Source of the DNA: JANXSD01 sp043758125 | GTDB lineage: Bacteria > Bacteroidota > Bacteroidia > AKYH767-A > OLB10 | Direction of reading: 5' to 3' | DNA length: 13,211 bases | Assembly: GCA_043758125.1 (NCBI GenBank) | Contig: JAYVOC010000043.1 | Location: 1 to 13,211, forward strand | Shown here: positions 1-6,062 of the stretch, piece after piece | Numbering within the stretch: position 1 is the first letter of the stretch | How the letters are laid out: each line of letters starts with the position of its first letter | Made by a program: the position numbers and the translations under genes | Notes under the pieces: generated by a model | Database searches by the model: none | What the model saw: the letters and a program-made list of their open reading frames with translations, nothing else | Told to the model about the DNA's origin: nothing

Positions 1-306
1 ATGGTTGTTGCAGGTCTATTCCCAATCGGATTATTAGGAGAGTTAGTTTCAATTGGAACGTTGCTAGCTTTCGTCATTGTTTGCGGTGGCATTCTTGTAT
101 TACGATATAAACGACCAGAATTAAAACGTCCATTTAAAACTCCTTTATTCCCTATCGTTCCAATACTTGGTGTAGTAAGTTCACTTTATTTAATGTGTTT
201 CTTACCAGGTGATACTTGGATCCGATTAATTGTTTGGATGATCATCGGAATAATTATTTACTTCACTTATAGCGTTAAGAATAGCAAGATCAACAATCCA
301 TCCTGA
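1..306 (+). CDS. Amino-acid permease of the APC superfamily (C-terminal part)
   Basis: This is the last ~101 residues of a membrane transporter that begins before the window; the ATG at position 1 is an internal methionine, not a start. The fragment opens in a hydrophobic helix with 'LGELVSIGTLLAF', continues through the 'LRYKRPELKRPFKTP' cytoplasmic loop (about residues 35-48) and has two more membrane helices ending near residue 91. That order (LxELVSIGTLxAF, RP-x-RPF-x-TP-x-xP, then a helix pair) is typical of the C-terminus of cationic amino-acid transporter (CAT/YfnA-like) proteins. The family imports amino acids across the inner membrane by proton or substrate coupling. Substrate specificity cannot be read from this piece. 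The TGA stop (304-306) is one base before the next permease ATG, so the two are probably co-transcribed. Confidence 0.85.
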   Translation: MVVAGLFPIGLLGELVSIGTLLAFVIVCGGILVLRYKRPELKRPFKTPLFPIVPILGVVSSLYLMCFLPGDTWIRLIVWMIIGIIIYFTYSVKNSKINNPS

Positions 307-307
307 T

Positions 308-1786
308 ATGCAGGAAACAGAAACTGCGCATCAACTTCAACGAAGATTAGGATTATGGGATGCAACAATGCTTGTCGCAGGTTCGATGATCGGCTCTGGT
401 ATTTTTATCGTGAGTGCCGATATGAGTCGGAATGTTGGAAGCACTGGATGGTTACTTTTTCTGTGGGTACTTAGCGGATTAATTACAGTGATGGCTGCGT
501 TAAGTTTTGGCGAACTGGCAGGGATGATGCCTAAAGCAGGAGGACAATTTGTTTACATTCAAAGAGCATGGGGCGACTTAGTTTCCTTTCTTTATGGATG
601 GACTGTTTTCACCGTAATTCAAACTGGAGTAATAGCTGCTGTTGCGGTTGCTTTTGCTAAATATACTGGTGTCTTTTTTCCATTTATTAGTGTGGATGTT
701 GTCGCAATTCATCTTGGAAATTTTAAAATTTCTACAGCACAAATTTTTGCAATCATAAGTATCATTTTACTTACGTGGATCAATAGCAAAGGAATCAATA
801 ATGGAAAACGAATACAAACAGTTTTTACAACAGCGAAATTATTATCACTTTTATTGTTGATTACAGTTGGGATTTATGTTGGCTTAAATCAAAATTGGTT
901 TTCTCTAAATTTCGCTCATCCATGGGATGCCATCCAAATTAGTAAAACTGCTTCTGGTGATTGGATATCACAACCTGTTTATGGTGTTGCATTAATCCTA
1001 GCCTTAGGAACTGCTGTTATCGGTTCACTATTTTCAAGTGATGCGTGGAATAACGTAACATTTATTGCAGGAGAAATTCGTGATCCAAAGAAAAATATTC
1101 CATTAAGTTTATTAATTGGAACATCAATAGTAACTGTGTTGTATTGTTTAGCAAATGTTGCATATCTCGGTTTGTTACCGCTACATGGTGTTGCAACTGC
1201 ACATGATGTTATCGGACAAGGAATTCAGTTCGCAAATAATGATCGTGTTGCTACAGCTGCTGCATCAGGAATTCTTGGTAATAGTTCTGTGTACTTTATG
1301 GCAATACTAATTATGATTTCTACATTTGGATGTAACAATGGAATTATTCTATCAGGTGCACGTGTATATTATGCGATGGCGAAAGAGGGTTTGTTTTTTA
1401 AACGTGCTTCAACGCTCAATAAAAATGATGTTCCAGGATTTGCTTTAGTGATGCAAGCTATTTGGGCTAGCGTATTATGCTTATCAGGAACCTATGGTGA
1501 TTTATTAGATTATGTAACATTTGCATCTCTCCTATTTTATATTGTAACAATAGCTGGTTTATTTATCTTACGCAAAAGAGAACCAAATGCAGATCGTCCT
1601 TATAAGGTAATTGCTTATCCTATTCTTCCGTTTTTATACATCGCAATTGCACTTACAATTTGTATTATTTTATTAATCACAAAACCACAAAACACTTGGA
1701 GTGGATTATTGATAGTATCGTTAGGAATTCCCTTTTATTACCTCACAAAGAAAAAAAACAGTGTTACCACAACTAGCGAAAAATAA
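308..1786 (+). CDS. Amino-acid permease, APC superfamily (LAT-like)
   Basis: A complete 492-residue inner-membrane transporter with about 12 hydrophobic segments. Residues 25-33 contain the unwound first-helix motif 'GSMIGSGIF', which contacts the amino-acid backbone in the APC fold. The next helix and loop carry 'SFGELAGMMPKAGGQFVYI'. A central 'SDAWNNVTFIAGEIRDPKKN' segment, just after the loop around residues 200-220, resembles the L-type amino-acid transporter/exchanger group (SteT-like). The C-terminal loop has 'REPNADRPYKV', the counterpart of the RPF loop in the upstream gene. An APC amino-acid transporter is secure; the exact substrate is not. The ATG at 308 follows the previous stop by one base, which indicates translational coupling with a second, different APC member. 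The gene converges with rnc, with 10 bp between the stops. Confidence 0.92.
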   Translation: MQETETAHQLQRRLGLWDATMLVAGSMIGSGIFIVSADMSRNVGSTGWLLFLWVLSGLITVMAALSFGELAGMMPKAGGQFVYIQRAWGDLVSFLYGWTVFTVIQTGVIAAVAVAFAKYTGVFFPFISVDVVAIHLGNFKISTAQIFAIISIILLTWINSKGINNGKRIQTVFTTAKLLSLLLLITVGIYVGLNQNWFSLNFAHPWDAIQISKTASGDWISQPVYGVALILALGTAVIGSLFSSDAWNNVTFIAGEIRDPKKNIPLSLLIGTSIVTVLYCLANVAYLGLLPLHGVATAHDVIGQGIQFANNDRVATAAASGILGNSSVYFMAILIMISTFGCNNGIILSGARVYYAMAKEGLFFKRASTLNKNDVPGFALVMQAIWASVLCLSGTYGDLLDYVTFASLLFYIVTIAGLFILRKREPNADRPYKVIAYPILPFLYIAIALTICIILLITKPQNTWSGLLIVSLGIPFYYLTKKKNSVTTTSEK

Positions 1787-1796
1787 ATAAAATCGC

Positions 1797-2519
1797 TTAT
1801 AAAAGTTCCAATTGTTTACACGCAATTTCAGCTGCAATTTGTTCTGCCTTCTTTTTAATGAAATCGGTTCCTGTTGCAACTTCTTGTTCATCAATTAATA
1901 ATCGTACTTTAATCAATCGTGATTTTGAATCTTCTTCTAACACTTCAAAAACTACAGAATGCTTTTCTTTTTGTCCCCAATTTAAAATTCTGCTTTTGAA
2001 ATTATTTTCTGTTTGTTCTATCTCATGTAAATCTACATGATGCTTTACTATGCGATCAACAATAAATGAATGAGTGGTTTTATAACCTTTGTCAAGATAG
2101 ATGGCGCCAATCAATGCTTCGAAAGCATCTCCATACATTGAGCGATAACTTCCAGGAACGGCATCACGTTGCAACAATTGATCTATACCAATCTTTACTG
2201 CTACTTGCTTAAGATTTTCTCTACTCACAATTCGTGAACGCATTTCAGTTAAAAAACCTTCGTCGCGCGTTGGAAATCTTTTAAAAAGTAAATCAGCAAC
2301 TACTGCCCCTAAAACTGCATCCCCAAGGTATTCTAAACGTTCGTTACTTAAACGAATCCCGTGAACAGTTTCGAGTGCAAGTGACCGATGACTGAAAGCA
2401 AGTTTATAAACGGAGAGGTTACTCGGATAAAAGCCAAGTAAATTTCGAAGTGCGCGGATAAGTGATTTTTCCTGCGCATCATTAGATAGAAATCGTCTGA
2501 ACAGGGTACCTAAAAACAA
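1797..2519 (-). CDS. rnc: Ribonuclease III
   Basis: A double-strand-specific endoribonuclease that processes rRNA precursors and structured mRNAs in the cytoplasm. The 240-residue protein has the RNase III signature 'NERLEYLGDAVLG' at residues 59-71, which contains Glu63 and Asp67. The second acidic pair of the active site is Asp131 and Glu134 in 'DAFEALIGAIYLDKG'. A double-stranded RNA-binding domain follows from about residue 172 to the end, finishing with the typical 'KKKAEQIAAEIACKQL' helix. The length is normal for the family. The start appears to be TTG at 2519, because a stop lies two codons upstream in frame and no ATG occurs before the catalytic domain. The gene begins three bases after the fabF stop and ends the acpP-fabF-rnc operon, a common gene order in Bacteroidota. 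Confidence 0.95.
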   Translation of the reverse strand: MFLGTLFRRFLSNDAQEKSLIRALRNLLGFYPSNLSVYKLAFSHRSLALETVHGIRLSNERLEYLGDAVLGAVVADLLFKRFPTRDEGFLTEMRSRIVSRENLKQVAVKIGIDQLLQRDAVPGSYRSMYGDAFEALIGAIYLDKGYKTTHSFIVDRIVKHHVDLHEIEQTENNFKSRILNWGQKEKHSVVFEVLEEDSKSRLIKVRLLIDEQEVATGTDFIKKKAEQIAAEIACKQLELL

Positions 2520-2522
2520 GTG

Positions 2523-3776
2523 TTAAGCGATATATTTTTTGATGACAACAGAGGCATTATGACCACCAAATCCAAAGGTATTGCTGATAGCTGCACGAAC
2601 AACGCGTTTTTGCGCTTTATTAAAAGTAAAGTTTAGTCTACTGTCAAAACTAGGATCATCTGTAAAGTGATTAATCGTTGGGGGAACGATATCGTTTTTT
2701 ACTGATAAAATTGTTGCTATTGCTTCGATTGCACCTGCAGCACCTAAAAGGTGACCTGTCATTGATTTTGTGGAACTGATATTTAAGTTAAAGGCATTCT
2801 CACCAAAAACATGCATAATTGCTTTTGTTTCGCTGATATCACCTAGTGGAGTAGAAGTTCCATGAACATTGATATAATCGATATCAGTAATGTCGAGTCC
2901 AGCATCAGAAAGTGCATTTTTCATCACATTGATGGCTCCCAATCCTTCTGGATGAGGGGCAGTAAGATGATGAGCATCTGCACTCATTCCTCCGCCAACC
3001 AACTCCGCATAGATTTTGGCCCCTCTTGCCTTAGCATGTTCGTATTCTTCCAAAATGATACAGCCCGTTCCTTCGCCTAAAACAAAGCCATCTCGATCTA
3101 AATCGAAAGGCCTCGAGGCGGTTTCTGGTGAATCATTTCTTTCTGAGAGTGCGTGCATAGCATTAAAACCGCCAATACCTGCTTCATTCACTGCTGCTTC
3201 GGAGCCCCCAGCAACGAAAGCATCCGCCTTTCCCAATCGGATATAATTGAACGCATCAATCATTGCATTAGTACCAGAGGCACATGCTGAAACTGTTGTA
3301 AAGTTTGGCCCTCTAAAGCCGTATCGCATAGAAATATGTCCGGATGCAATATCAGCAATCATTTTAGGAATAAAAAAGGGATTGAAGCGTGGTGTTCCAT
3401 CACCTTTTGCATACGTCATTACTTCATCTAAAAATGTACGCAGTCCACCGATTCCAGAGCCCCAAATCACTCCTACGCGATCGGGATTAAAGCCAGAGCC
3501 TAAAAGCCCGGAATCTTTTACTGCTTCTTCACTACTGGCTATTGCCAACTGTGAGAAACGATCAAGTTTCCGGGCCTCTTTGCGGTCTAGATAAACTATT
3601 GGATCAAAGTTTTTTACTTCACAGGCAAACCTGGTTTTGTATTTAGAAGCATCAAATAAAGTAATAGGTCCCGCTCCTGAAACGCCACCCAGTAATCCTT
3701 GCCAATATTCAGCAACGGAATTACCTAATGGAGTTAATGCTCCAAGACCTGTAATTACTACTCTTTTGAGTTCCAT
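2523..3776 (-). CDS. fabF: Beta-ketoacyl-ACP synthase II
   Basis: A condensing enzyme of type II fatty-acid synthesis. It joins malonyl-ACP to an acyl-ACP primer, releasing CO2 and lengthening the chain by two carbons. The 417 residues match the usual FabF length. The Cys-His-His triad is visible: Cys165 in 'VSACASGTNAM', His305 in 'NVHGTSTPLGD' and His342 in 'KSMTGHLLGAAGA', with the conserved Lys337 before the last motif. The glycine-rich C-terminus 'SNTFGFGGHNAS' is also typical. The start is ATG at 3776 with 'MELKRVVITGLGALTPLG', the standard N-terminus. It lies 22 bp after acpP, which encodes its carrier protein, and three bases before rnc. FabF rather than FabB is favoured by length and by the partnership with acpP. 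Confidence 0.97.
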   Translation of the reverse strand: MELKRVVITGLGALTPLGNSVAEYWQGLLGGVSGAGPITLFDASKYKTRFACEVKNFDPIVYLDRKEARKLDRFSQLAIASSEEAVKDSGLLGSGFNPDRVGVIWGSGIGGLRTFLDEVMTYAKGDGTPRFNPFFIPKMIADIASGHISMRYGFRGPNFTTVSACASGTNAMIDAFNYIRLGKADAFVAGGSEAAVNEAGIGGFNAMHALSERNDSPETASRPFDLDRDGFVLGEGTGCIILEEYEHAKARGAKIYAELVGGGMSADAHHLTAPHPEGLGAINVMKNALSDAGLDITDIDYINVHGTSTPLGDISETKAIMHVFGENAFNLNISSTKSMTGHLLGAAGAIEAIATILSVKNDIVPPTINHFTDDPSFDSRLNFTFNKAQKRVVRAAISNTFGFGGHNASVVIKKYIA

Positions 3777-3798
3777 TAAAACCTGGAATTAGTAAATC

Positions 3799-4035
3799 TT
3801 ACTTAACGTTTGCCGAAATGTAATCAACTGCCTGACCAACAGTAGCAATTTTTTCTGCTTGATCATCTGGGATAGCGATATTGAATTCCTTTTCGAATTC
3901 CATAATTAGCTCAACAGTATCCAGAGAGTCTGCACCTAAGTCGTTAGTAAAACTTGACTCATTGGTGATTTCGTTTTCGTCAACGCCTAATTTATCAACG
4001 ATAATCGCTTTTACGCGTGCTGCAATGTCTGACAT
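3799..4035 (-). CDS. acpP: Acyl carrier protein
   Basis: A small acidic cytoplasmic protein that carries growing acyl chains on a 4'-phosphopantetheine arm during fatty-acid and lipid synthesis. The 78 residues are the normal length. The prosthetic-group site is Ser37 in 'GADSLDTVELIMEFEKEF', the canonical DSL motif at the start of helix II. The rest fits the four-helix ACP fold, and negative residues around the DSL motif provide the usual docking surface for partner enzymes such as FabF, encoded next. This is the first gene of the acpP-fabF-rnc operon. The ATG at 4035 begins 'MSDIAARVKAIIVDKLGV', as expected. A Bacteroidota-type promoter element lies about 30 bases upstream. Confidence 0.97.
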   Translation of the reverse strand: MSDIAARVKAIIVDKLGVDENEITNESSFTNDLGADSLDTVELIMEFEKEFNIAIPDDQAEKIATVGQAVDYISANVK

Positions 4036-4064
4036 TGTAGTTGTGATTTGGTTTAGATAGGGGG

Positions 4065-4072
4065 CAAAAGTA
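4065..4072 (-). promoter_or_regulatory. Candidate promoter -7 element for acpP-fabF-rnc
   Basis: The minus strand reads TACTTTTG here, a full match to the Bacteroidota -7 consensus TAnnTTTG. It is about 30 bases upstream of the acpP ATG, followed by CCCCC in the expected initiation region. I see no clear TTG-type -33 element at the usual 19-21 base distance, so the call rests on the -7 match and on position. Confidence 0.4.
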
Positions 4073-4282
4073 AAAAAAAATGAATTGGTAAGGCGTAAAA
4101 ATCAGTATTGCTTATTTCTAAGGAGATTTTAATTGATAATCAAATTTTTAGCTCGTAAGAATTGTCAATAATTTATGATATTCTCTAATAATTACGATTT
4201 AGAAACAGTTTTTATCATAGAATATCGCTTAAAACCATACTTGTTTTTAGGGTTAGAGAGAATTAGAGTACTAATTGAGCAT

Positions 4283-4321
4283 AAAAAAACGTCAATCTTC
4301 CATGTATTGGAAGATTGACGT
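4283..4321 (-). terminator. Intrinsic terminator after the 111-residue secreted-protein gene
   Basis: A perfect 14-bp inverted repeat (4289-4302 and 4308-4321) with a 5-base loop TGTAT begins 20 bases after the stop of the minus-strand gene. On that strand the stem is followed by a run of T residues (plus-strand A run 4283-4289). This is a textbook rho-independent terminator. It also insulates acpP from read-through. Confidence 0.9.
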
Positions 4322-4340
4322 CATCATATTATGAATGATA

Positions 4341-4676
4341 TTACTTTTTTGTATCCGCAGGAACTACTTTTTTATCCTTATTTGAAGAGTAACGTTTATC
4401 TGGTGTACCGTCTTTCTTCATTTTTTTGTTAGCAGAATAACGTTTATCAGGTGTTCCATCTTTTTTCATCATTGTTCCAGAACTAGCTGGTTTTGAAGCT
4501 GGAGTTGCTTTAGCGCTATTAGTATCCTGTGTTTTAGCAGCAGGTTTAACTTCAGTAGATTTAGTAGCTGGTTTAGCTTTTTGTTCCATTTTGGCTGGAG
4601 CAGGAGCTGTACTTTGTGCATTTAATGTTGCGAAGCCAAATCCAGCAAACGCTAATGCCAATAATAATTTTTTCAT
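4341..4676 (-). CDS. Small secreted Ala/Lys/Pro-rich protein with two DGTPDKRY repeats
   Basis: A 111-residue protein of unknown function. Residues 1-20 are a clear signal peptide ('MKKLLLALAFAGFGFATLNA' then Gln21), so the product is exported. Residues 22-68 are low-complexity and rich in Ala, Lys, Pro, Thr and Ser, probably disordered and strongly basic. Residues 70-84 and 86-100 are two copies of a 15-residue unit beginning MKKDGTPDKRYS, differing only at one position (Ala or Ser). I recall KKDGTPDxRY-type segments in other Bacteroidota proteins but cannot name a function. The signal peptide and the 'NAQ...PAKM' junction resemble the next gene on the same strand (4790-5041), which suggests an old tandem duplication. 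It has its own strong terminator, which argues for an independent and possibly abundant transcript. Confidence 0.75.
   Translation of the reverse strand: MKKLLLALAFAGFGFATLNAQSTAPAPAKMEQKAKPATKSTEVKPAAKTQDTNSAKATPASKPASSGTMMKKDGTPDKRYSANKKMKKDGTPDKRYSSNKDKKVVPADTKK
4377..4469 (-). repeat. Two in-frame 45-bp coding repeats, 48-bp period
   Basis: Codons 70-84 (4425-4469) and 86-100 (4377-4421) encode nearly identical 15-residue peptides. Seven codons differ synonymously (Lys, Asp, Gly, Pro, Tyr, Asn, Lys) and only one codon changes the residue (GCT Ala to TCA Ser). The pattern means the duplication is not recent and the peptide, not the DNA, is being conserved. Confidence 0.85.
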
Positions 4677-4740
4677 GTTGATTATTTTAAATCTAGTTAG
4701 TTATTAATATGTTATGAAATAATGCACTTAAAAAATTGAT

Positions 4741-4777
4741 AAAAAATTAAGGGGACTAAGAGTCCCCTTAATTTTTT
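4741..4777 (-). terminator. Intrinsic terminator after the 83-residue secreted-protein gene
   Basis: A perfect 17-bp inverted repeat (4741-4757 and 4761-4777) with a 3-base loop AAG lies 12 bases after the minus-strand stop at 4790. Its core is GGGGACT/AGTCCCC. The outer six pairs are A:T, so the minus-strand transcript ends in a U-run. It sits between the two related genes, showing that they are probably separate transcription units. Confidence 0.9.
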
Positions 4778-4789
4778 TAGAAAATGGAA

Positions 4790-5041
4790 TTACTTTTTAG
4801 CTGGAGCTGGTGCTGCCTTAGCTGGAGCTGGTGCTGGAGCTGCTTTAGTAGCTGGAGTCATAGTAGTTGTAGAAGTTTTTTCTTCTTTCTTTACTTGATG
4901 AGCTGCTTTAGCTGATTTATGAGAAGCATGATGCTCAGTTGATTTTTTAGCAGGAGCAGCCATTTTAGCTGGTTCAGTTTGAGCATTTACTTGTGCAATT
5001 GCAAGACCTGCAAGAGCGATTACTAACATTACCTTTTTCAT
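4790..5041 (-). CDS. Small secreted Ala/Lys/His-rich protein
   Basis: An 83-residue protein of unknown function. I chose the ATG at 5041 because it begins a clean signal peptide, 'MKKVMLVIALAGLAIAQVNA' followed by Gln21. The open frame continues 43 codons upstream, but that part would place a polar His/Cys-rich stretch before the signal peptide. The mature part is low-complexity: a His/Lys segment 'KKSTEHHASHKSAKAAHQVKKEEK', then a Thr stretch, then repeated 'PAPAKAAPAPAKK' at the C-terminus. It is very basic and probably disordered in the periplasm or outside the cell. It looks like a diverged sister of the gene at 4341-4676 but lacks the DGTPDKRY units. A possible promoter is CACATTTG at 5071-5078 (minus) with TTG 18 bases upstream, one mismatch from the phylum consensus. 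Confidence 0.7.
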   Translation of the reverse strand: MKKVMLVIALAGLAIAQVNAQTEPAKMAAPAKKSTEHHASHKSAKAAHQVKKEEKTSTTTMTPATKAAPAPAPAKAAPAPAKK

Positions 5042-5070
5042 GATTGTTTTTTTTAAGCGTTTATGCTCGG

Positions 5071-5099
5071 CAAATGTGCATTCATTTTCATGATGGCAA
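5071..5099 (-). promoter_or_regulatory. Weak candidate promoter for the 83-residue secreted-protein gene
   Basis: On the minus strand TTG (5097-5099) is followed after 18 bases by CACATTTG (5071-5078). This is one base off the TAnnTTTG -7 consensus, with acceptable spacing. It lies about 30 bases upstream of the chosen ATG at 5041 and inside the in-frame upstream extension, which supports the shorter gene model. Chance occurrence in AT-rich DNA is quite possible. Confidence 0.25.
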
Positions 5100-5306
5100 T
5101 GTGAATTATTGCAAAAAGGCTCAACATCGTTCATAAAAGCATCATGTTGAAAGAGATTAAAATTCTTCAAATAGCTGTAAATACTATCCCCTATTTAAGA
5201 AAAAAATAGTAATAAAACTGATTTCGCTAATGCAATGTAACCACCTGACCATAACTTTTCCTAATCAATCCTTTGATGTTAATTACATTTTTGGTTGCTT
5301 CGCAGA

Positions 5307-5882
5307 ATGTTAAACATTGCCATTTTTGCTTCTGGGAAAGGAAGTAATGCAGATAGTCTTGCCCGATATTTTAATTTAAATCATCATCCAATAGCAAAAA
5401 TTAATTTAATTCTTAGTGATCGTAAACTGGCTGGAGTATTTGAAGTTGCAAAATCATATTCAATTGATGCTGTCTATTTATCACCTCAACTATTACAAAA
5501 TCCTTCTTCCATTTTAAAAATTTTACAGGAGCATAAAATACATTTCATTGTATTAGCTGGATACCTTAAACTAATTCCTATAGAAATTACAGAAGCCTTT
5601 CCTAATCGTATGATTAATTTGCATCCAGCGCTTTTACCAAAATTTGGAGGAAAAGGAATGTATGGAATGAAAGTACACCAAGCAGTTGTTGATTCTGGAG
5701 AAAAAGAAACAGGCATTAGTATTCATTATGTAAATGCGCATTATGATAAAGGTGATATTATTTTTCAAGCAAAAACGACGATTGATAATGAGGATACCCC
5801 AATACAAATTGCAGAAAAAATTCATGTGCTTGAGCAAATACATTTGCCAAGGGTTGTAGAAGATCTTCTAAACAAGCTTTAA
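5307..5882 (+). CDS. purN: Phosphoribosylglycinamide formyltransferase (GAR transformylase)
   Basis: It transfers the formyl group of 10-formyltetrahydrofolate to glycinamide ribonucleotide, the third step of de novo purine synthesis, in the cytoplasm. With the ATG at 5307 the protein has 191 residues and begins 'MLNIAIFASGKGSNADSL', matching the family N-terminus whose GxGSN loop binds the substrate phosphate. A TTG four codons earlier (5295) is possible but adds residues the family does not need. Catalytic residues are visible: Asn104 and His106 in 'MINLHPALLPKFGG', and the partner aspartate at about Asp147 in 'YDKGDIIFQAK'. The length fits the compact bacterial enzyme. The gene stands alone on the plus strand, divergent from the small secreted-protein genes. 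No clear terminator follows it. Confidence 0.95.
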   Translation: MLNIAIFASGKGSNADSLARYFNLNHHPIAKINLILSDRKLAGVFEVAKSYSIDAVYLSPQLLQNPSSILKILQEHKIHFIVLAGYLKLIPIEITEAFPNRMINLHPALLPKFGGKGMYGMKVHQAVVDSGEKETGISIHYVNAHYDKGDIIFQAKTTIDNEDTPIQIAEKIHVLEQIHLPRVVEDLLNKL

Positions 5883-6003
5883 ACTATTGTAGGAATTCCT
5901 ATTTTAAAAAATGAAATAGAAGAGATATTTATTTTGCATATAGTTTATGTTATTTTATCCGATTAACAAACCTAAATATGATGGGTAGTTGGATTGGGAA
6001 ATT

Positions 6004-6051
6004 TTATACCTTTGGGTATTATACCAAATGGTATAATACCCAAAGGTATAA
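6004..6051. promoter_or_regulatory. Long palindrome overlapping a candidate promoter of the ATPase gene
   Basis: A perfect 23-bp inverted repeat (6004-6026 and 6029-6051, two-base centre) ends 11 bases before the ATPase ATG. Its left arm contains TACCTTTG (6007-6014), a full match to the Bacteroidota -7 consensus TAnnTTTG. By symmetry the same octamer occurs on the minus strand at 6041-6048. TTG at 5989-5991 is a rather close -33 candidate (15-base spacing). A symmetrical protein-binding site over a promoter is the classic arrangement of an operator. As RNA the leader would also fold into a hairpin just ahead of the start codon. The inverted repeat is certain; the promoter and operator reading is inference. 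Confidence 0.6.
6005..6049 (+). repeat. Three tandem 15-bp palindromic units (TATACC-N4-GGTAT)
   Basis: The 45 bases divide exactly into three units: TATACCTTTGGGTAT (6005-6019), TATACCAAATGGTAT (6020-6034) and AATACCCAAAGGTAT (6035-6049). Each is itself a palindrome, ATACC-N4-GGTAT. The spacers of units 1 and 3 are complementary (TTTG and CAAA), which makes the whole array symmetrical. The middle unit recurs exactly downstream of the ATPase gene at 7347-7361. Confidence 0.9.
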
Positions 6052-6062
6052 TTGATTAAAAT

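Larger units (their letters stand above)
4036..4340. other. Intergenic region between acpP and the small secreted-protein genes
   Basis: About 305 bases without a convincing gene on either strand. The acpP end holds the candidate promoter and the 5' leader of the fatty-acid operon. The other end holds the intrinsic terminator at 4289-4321. Between roughly 4090 and 4280 the sequence is AT-rich. The only pattern I noticed there is a weak 8-bp inverted repeat, GATATTCT at 4177-4184 and its complement at 4219-4226, with a 34-base spacer. I do not assign it a function. Confidence 0.5.

Noticed and set aside
1..3. ATG at the first base as a real start codon.
   Set aside because: The encoded protein begins inside a membrane helix typical of the last third of a permease, so the true start is before the window.
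1775..1797. AGCGA...TCGCT inverted repeat between the convergent permease and rnc genes.
   Set aside because: Only five base pairs with a 13-base A/T loop and no following T-run; too weak to call a terminator.
2862..3594. Several long open frames on the plus strand opposite fabF.
   Set aside because: They lie antisense to a gene with all catalytic motifs, are rich in Ser/Pro/Ala as reversed codons would give, and show no recognisable domain.
5042..5170. In-frame upstream extension of the 83-residue secreted protein with a Cys/His-rich stretch (CNNSHCHHENEC).
   Set aside because: It would put 43 polar residues before an intact signal peptide. A weak promoter candidate also lies within it. 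Most likely 5' leader sequence open by chance.
5890..5901. Palindrome TAGGAATTCCTA followed by TTTT after purN.
   Set aside because: A palindrome without a loop cannot form a full hairpin and the T-run is short; not enough for a terminator call.
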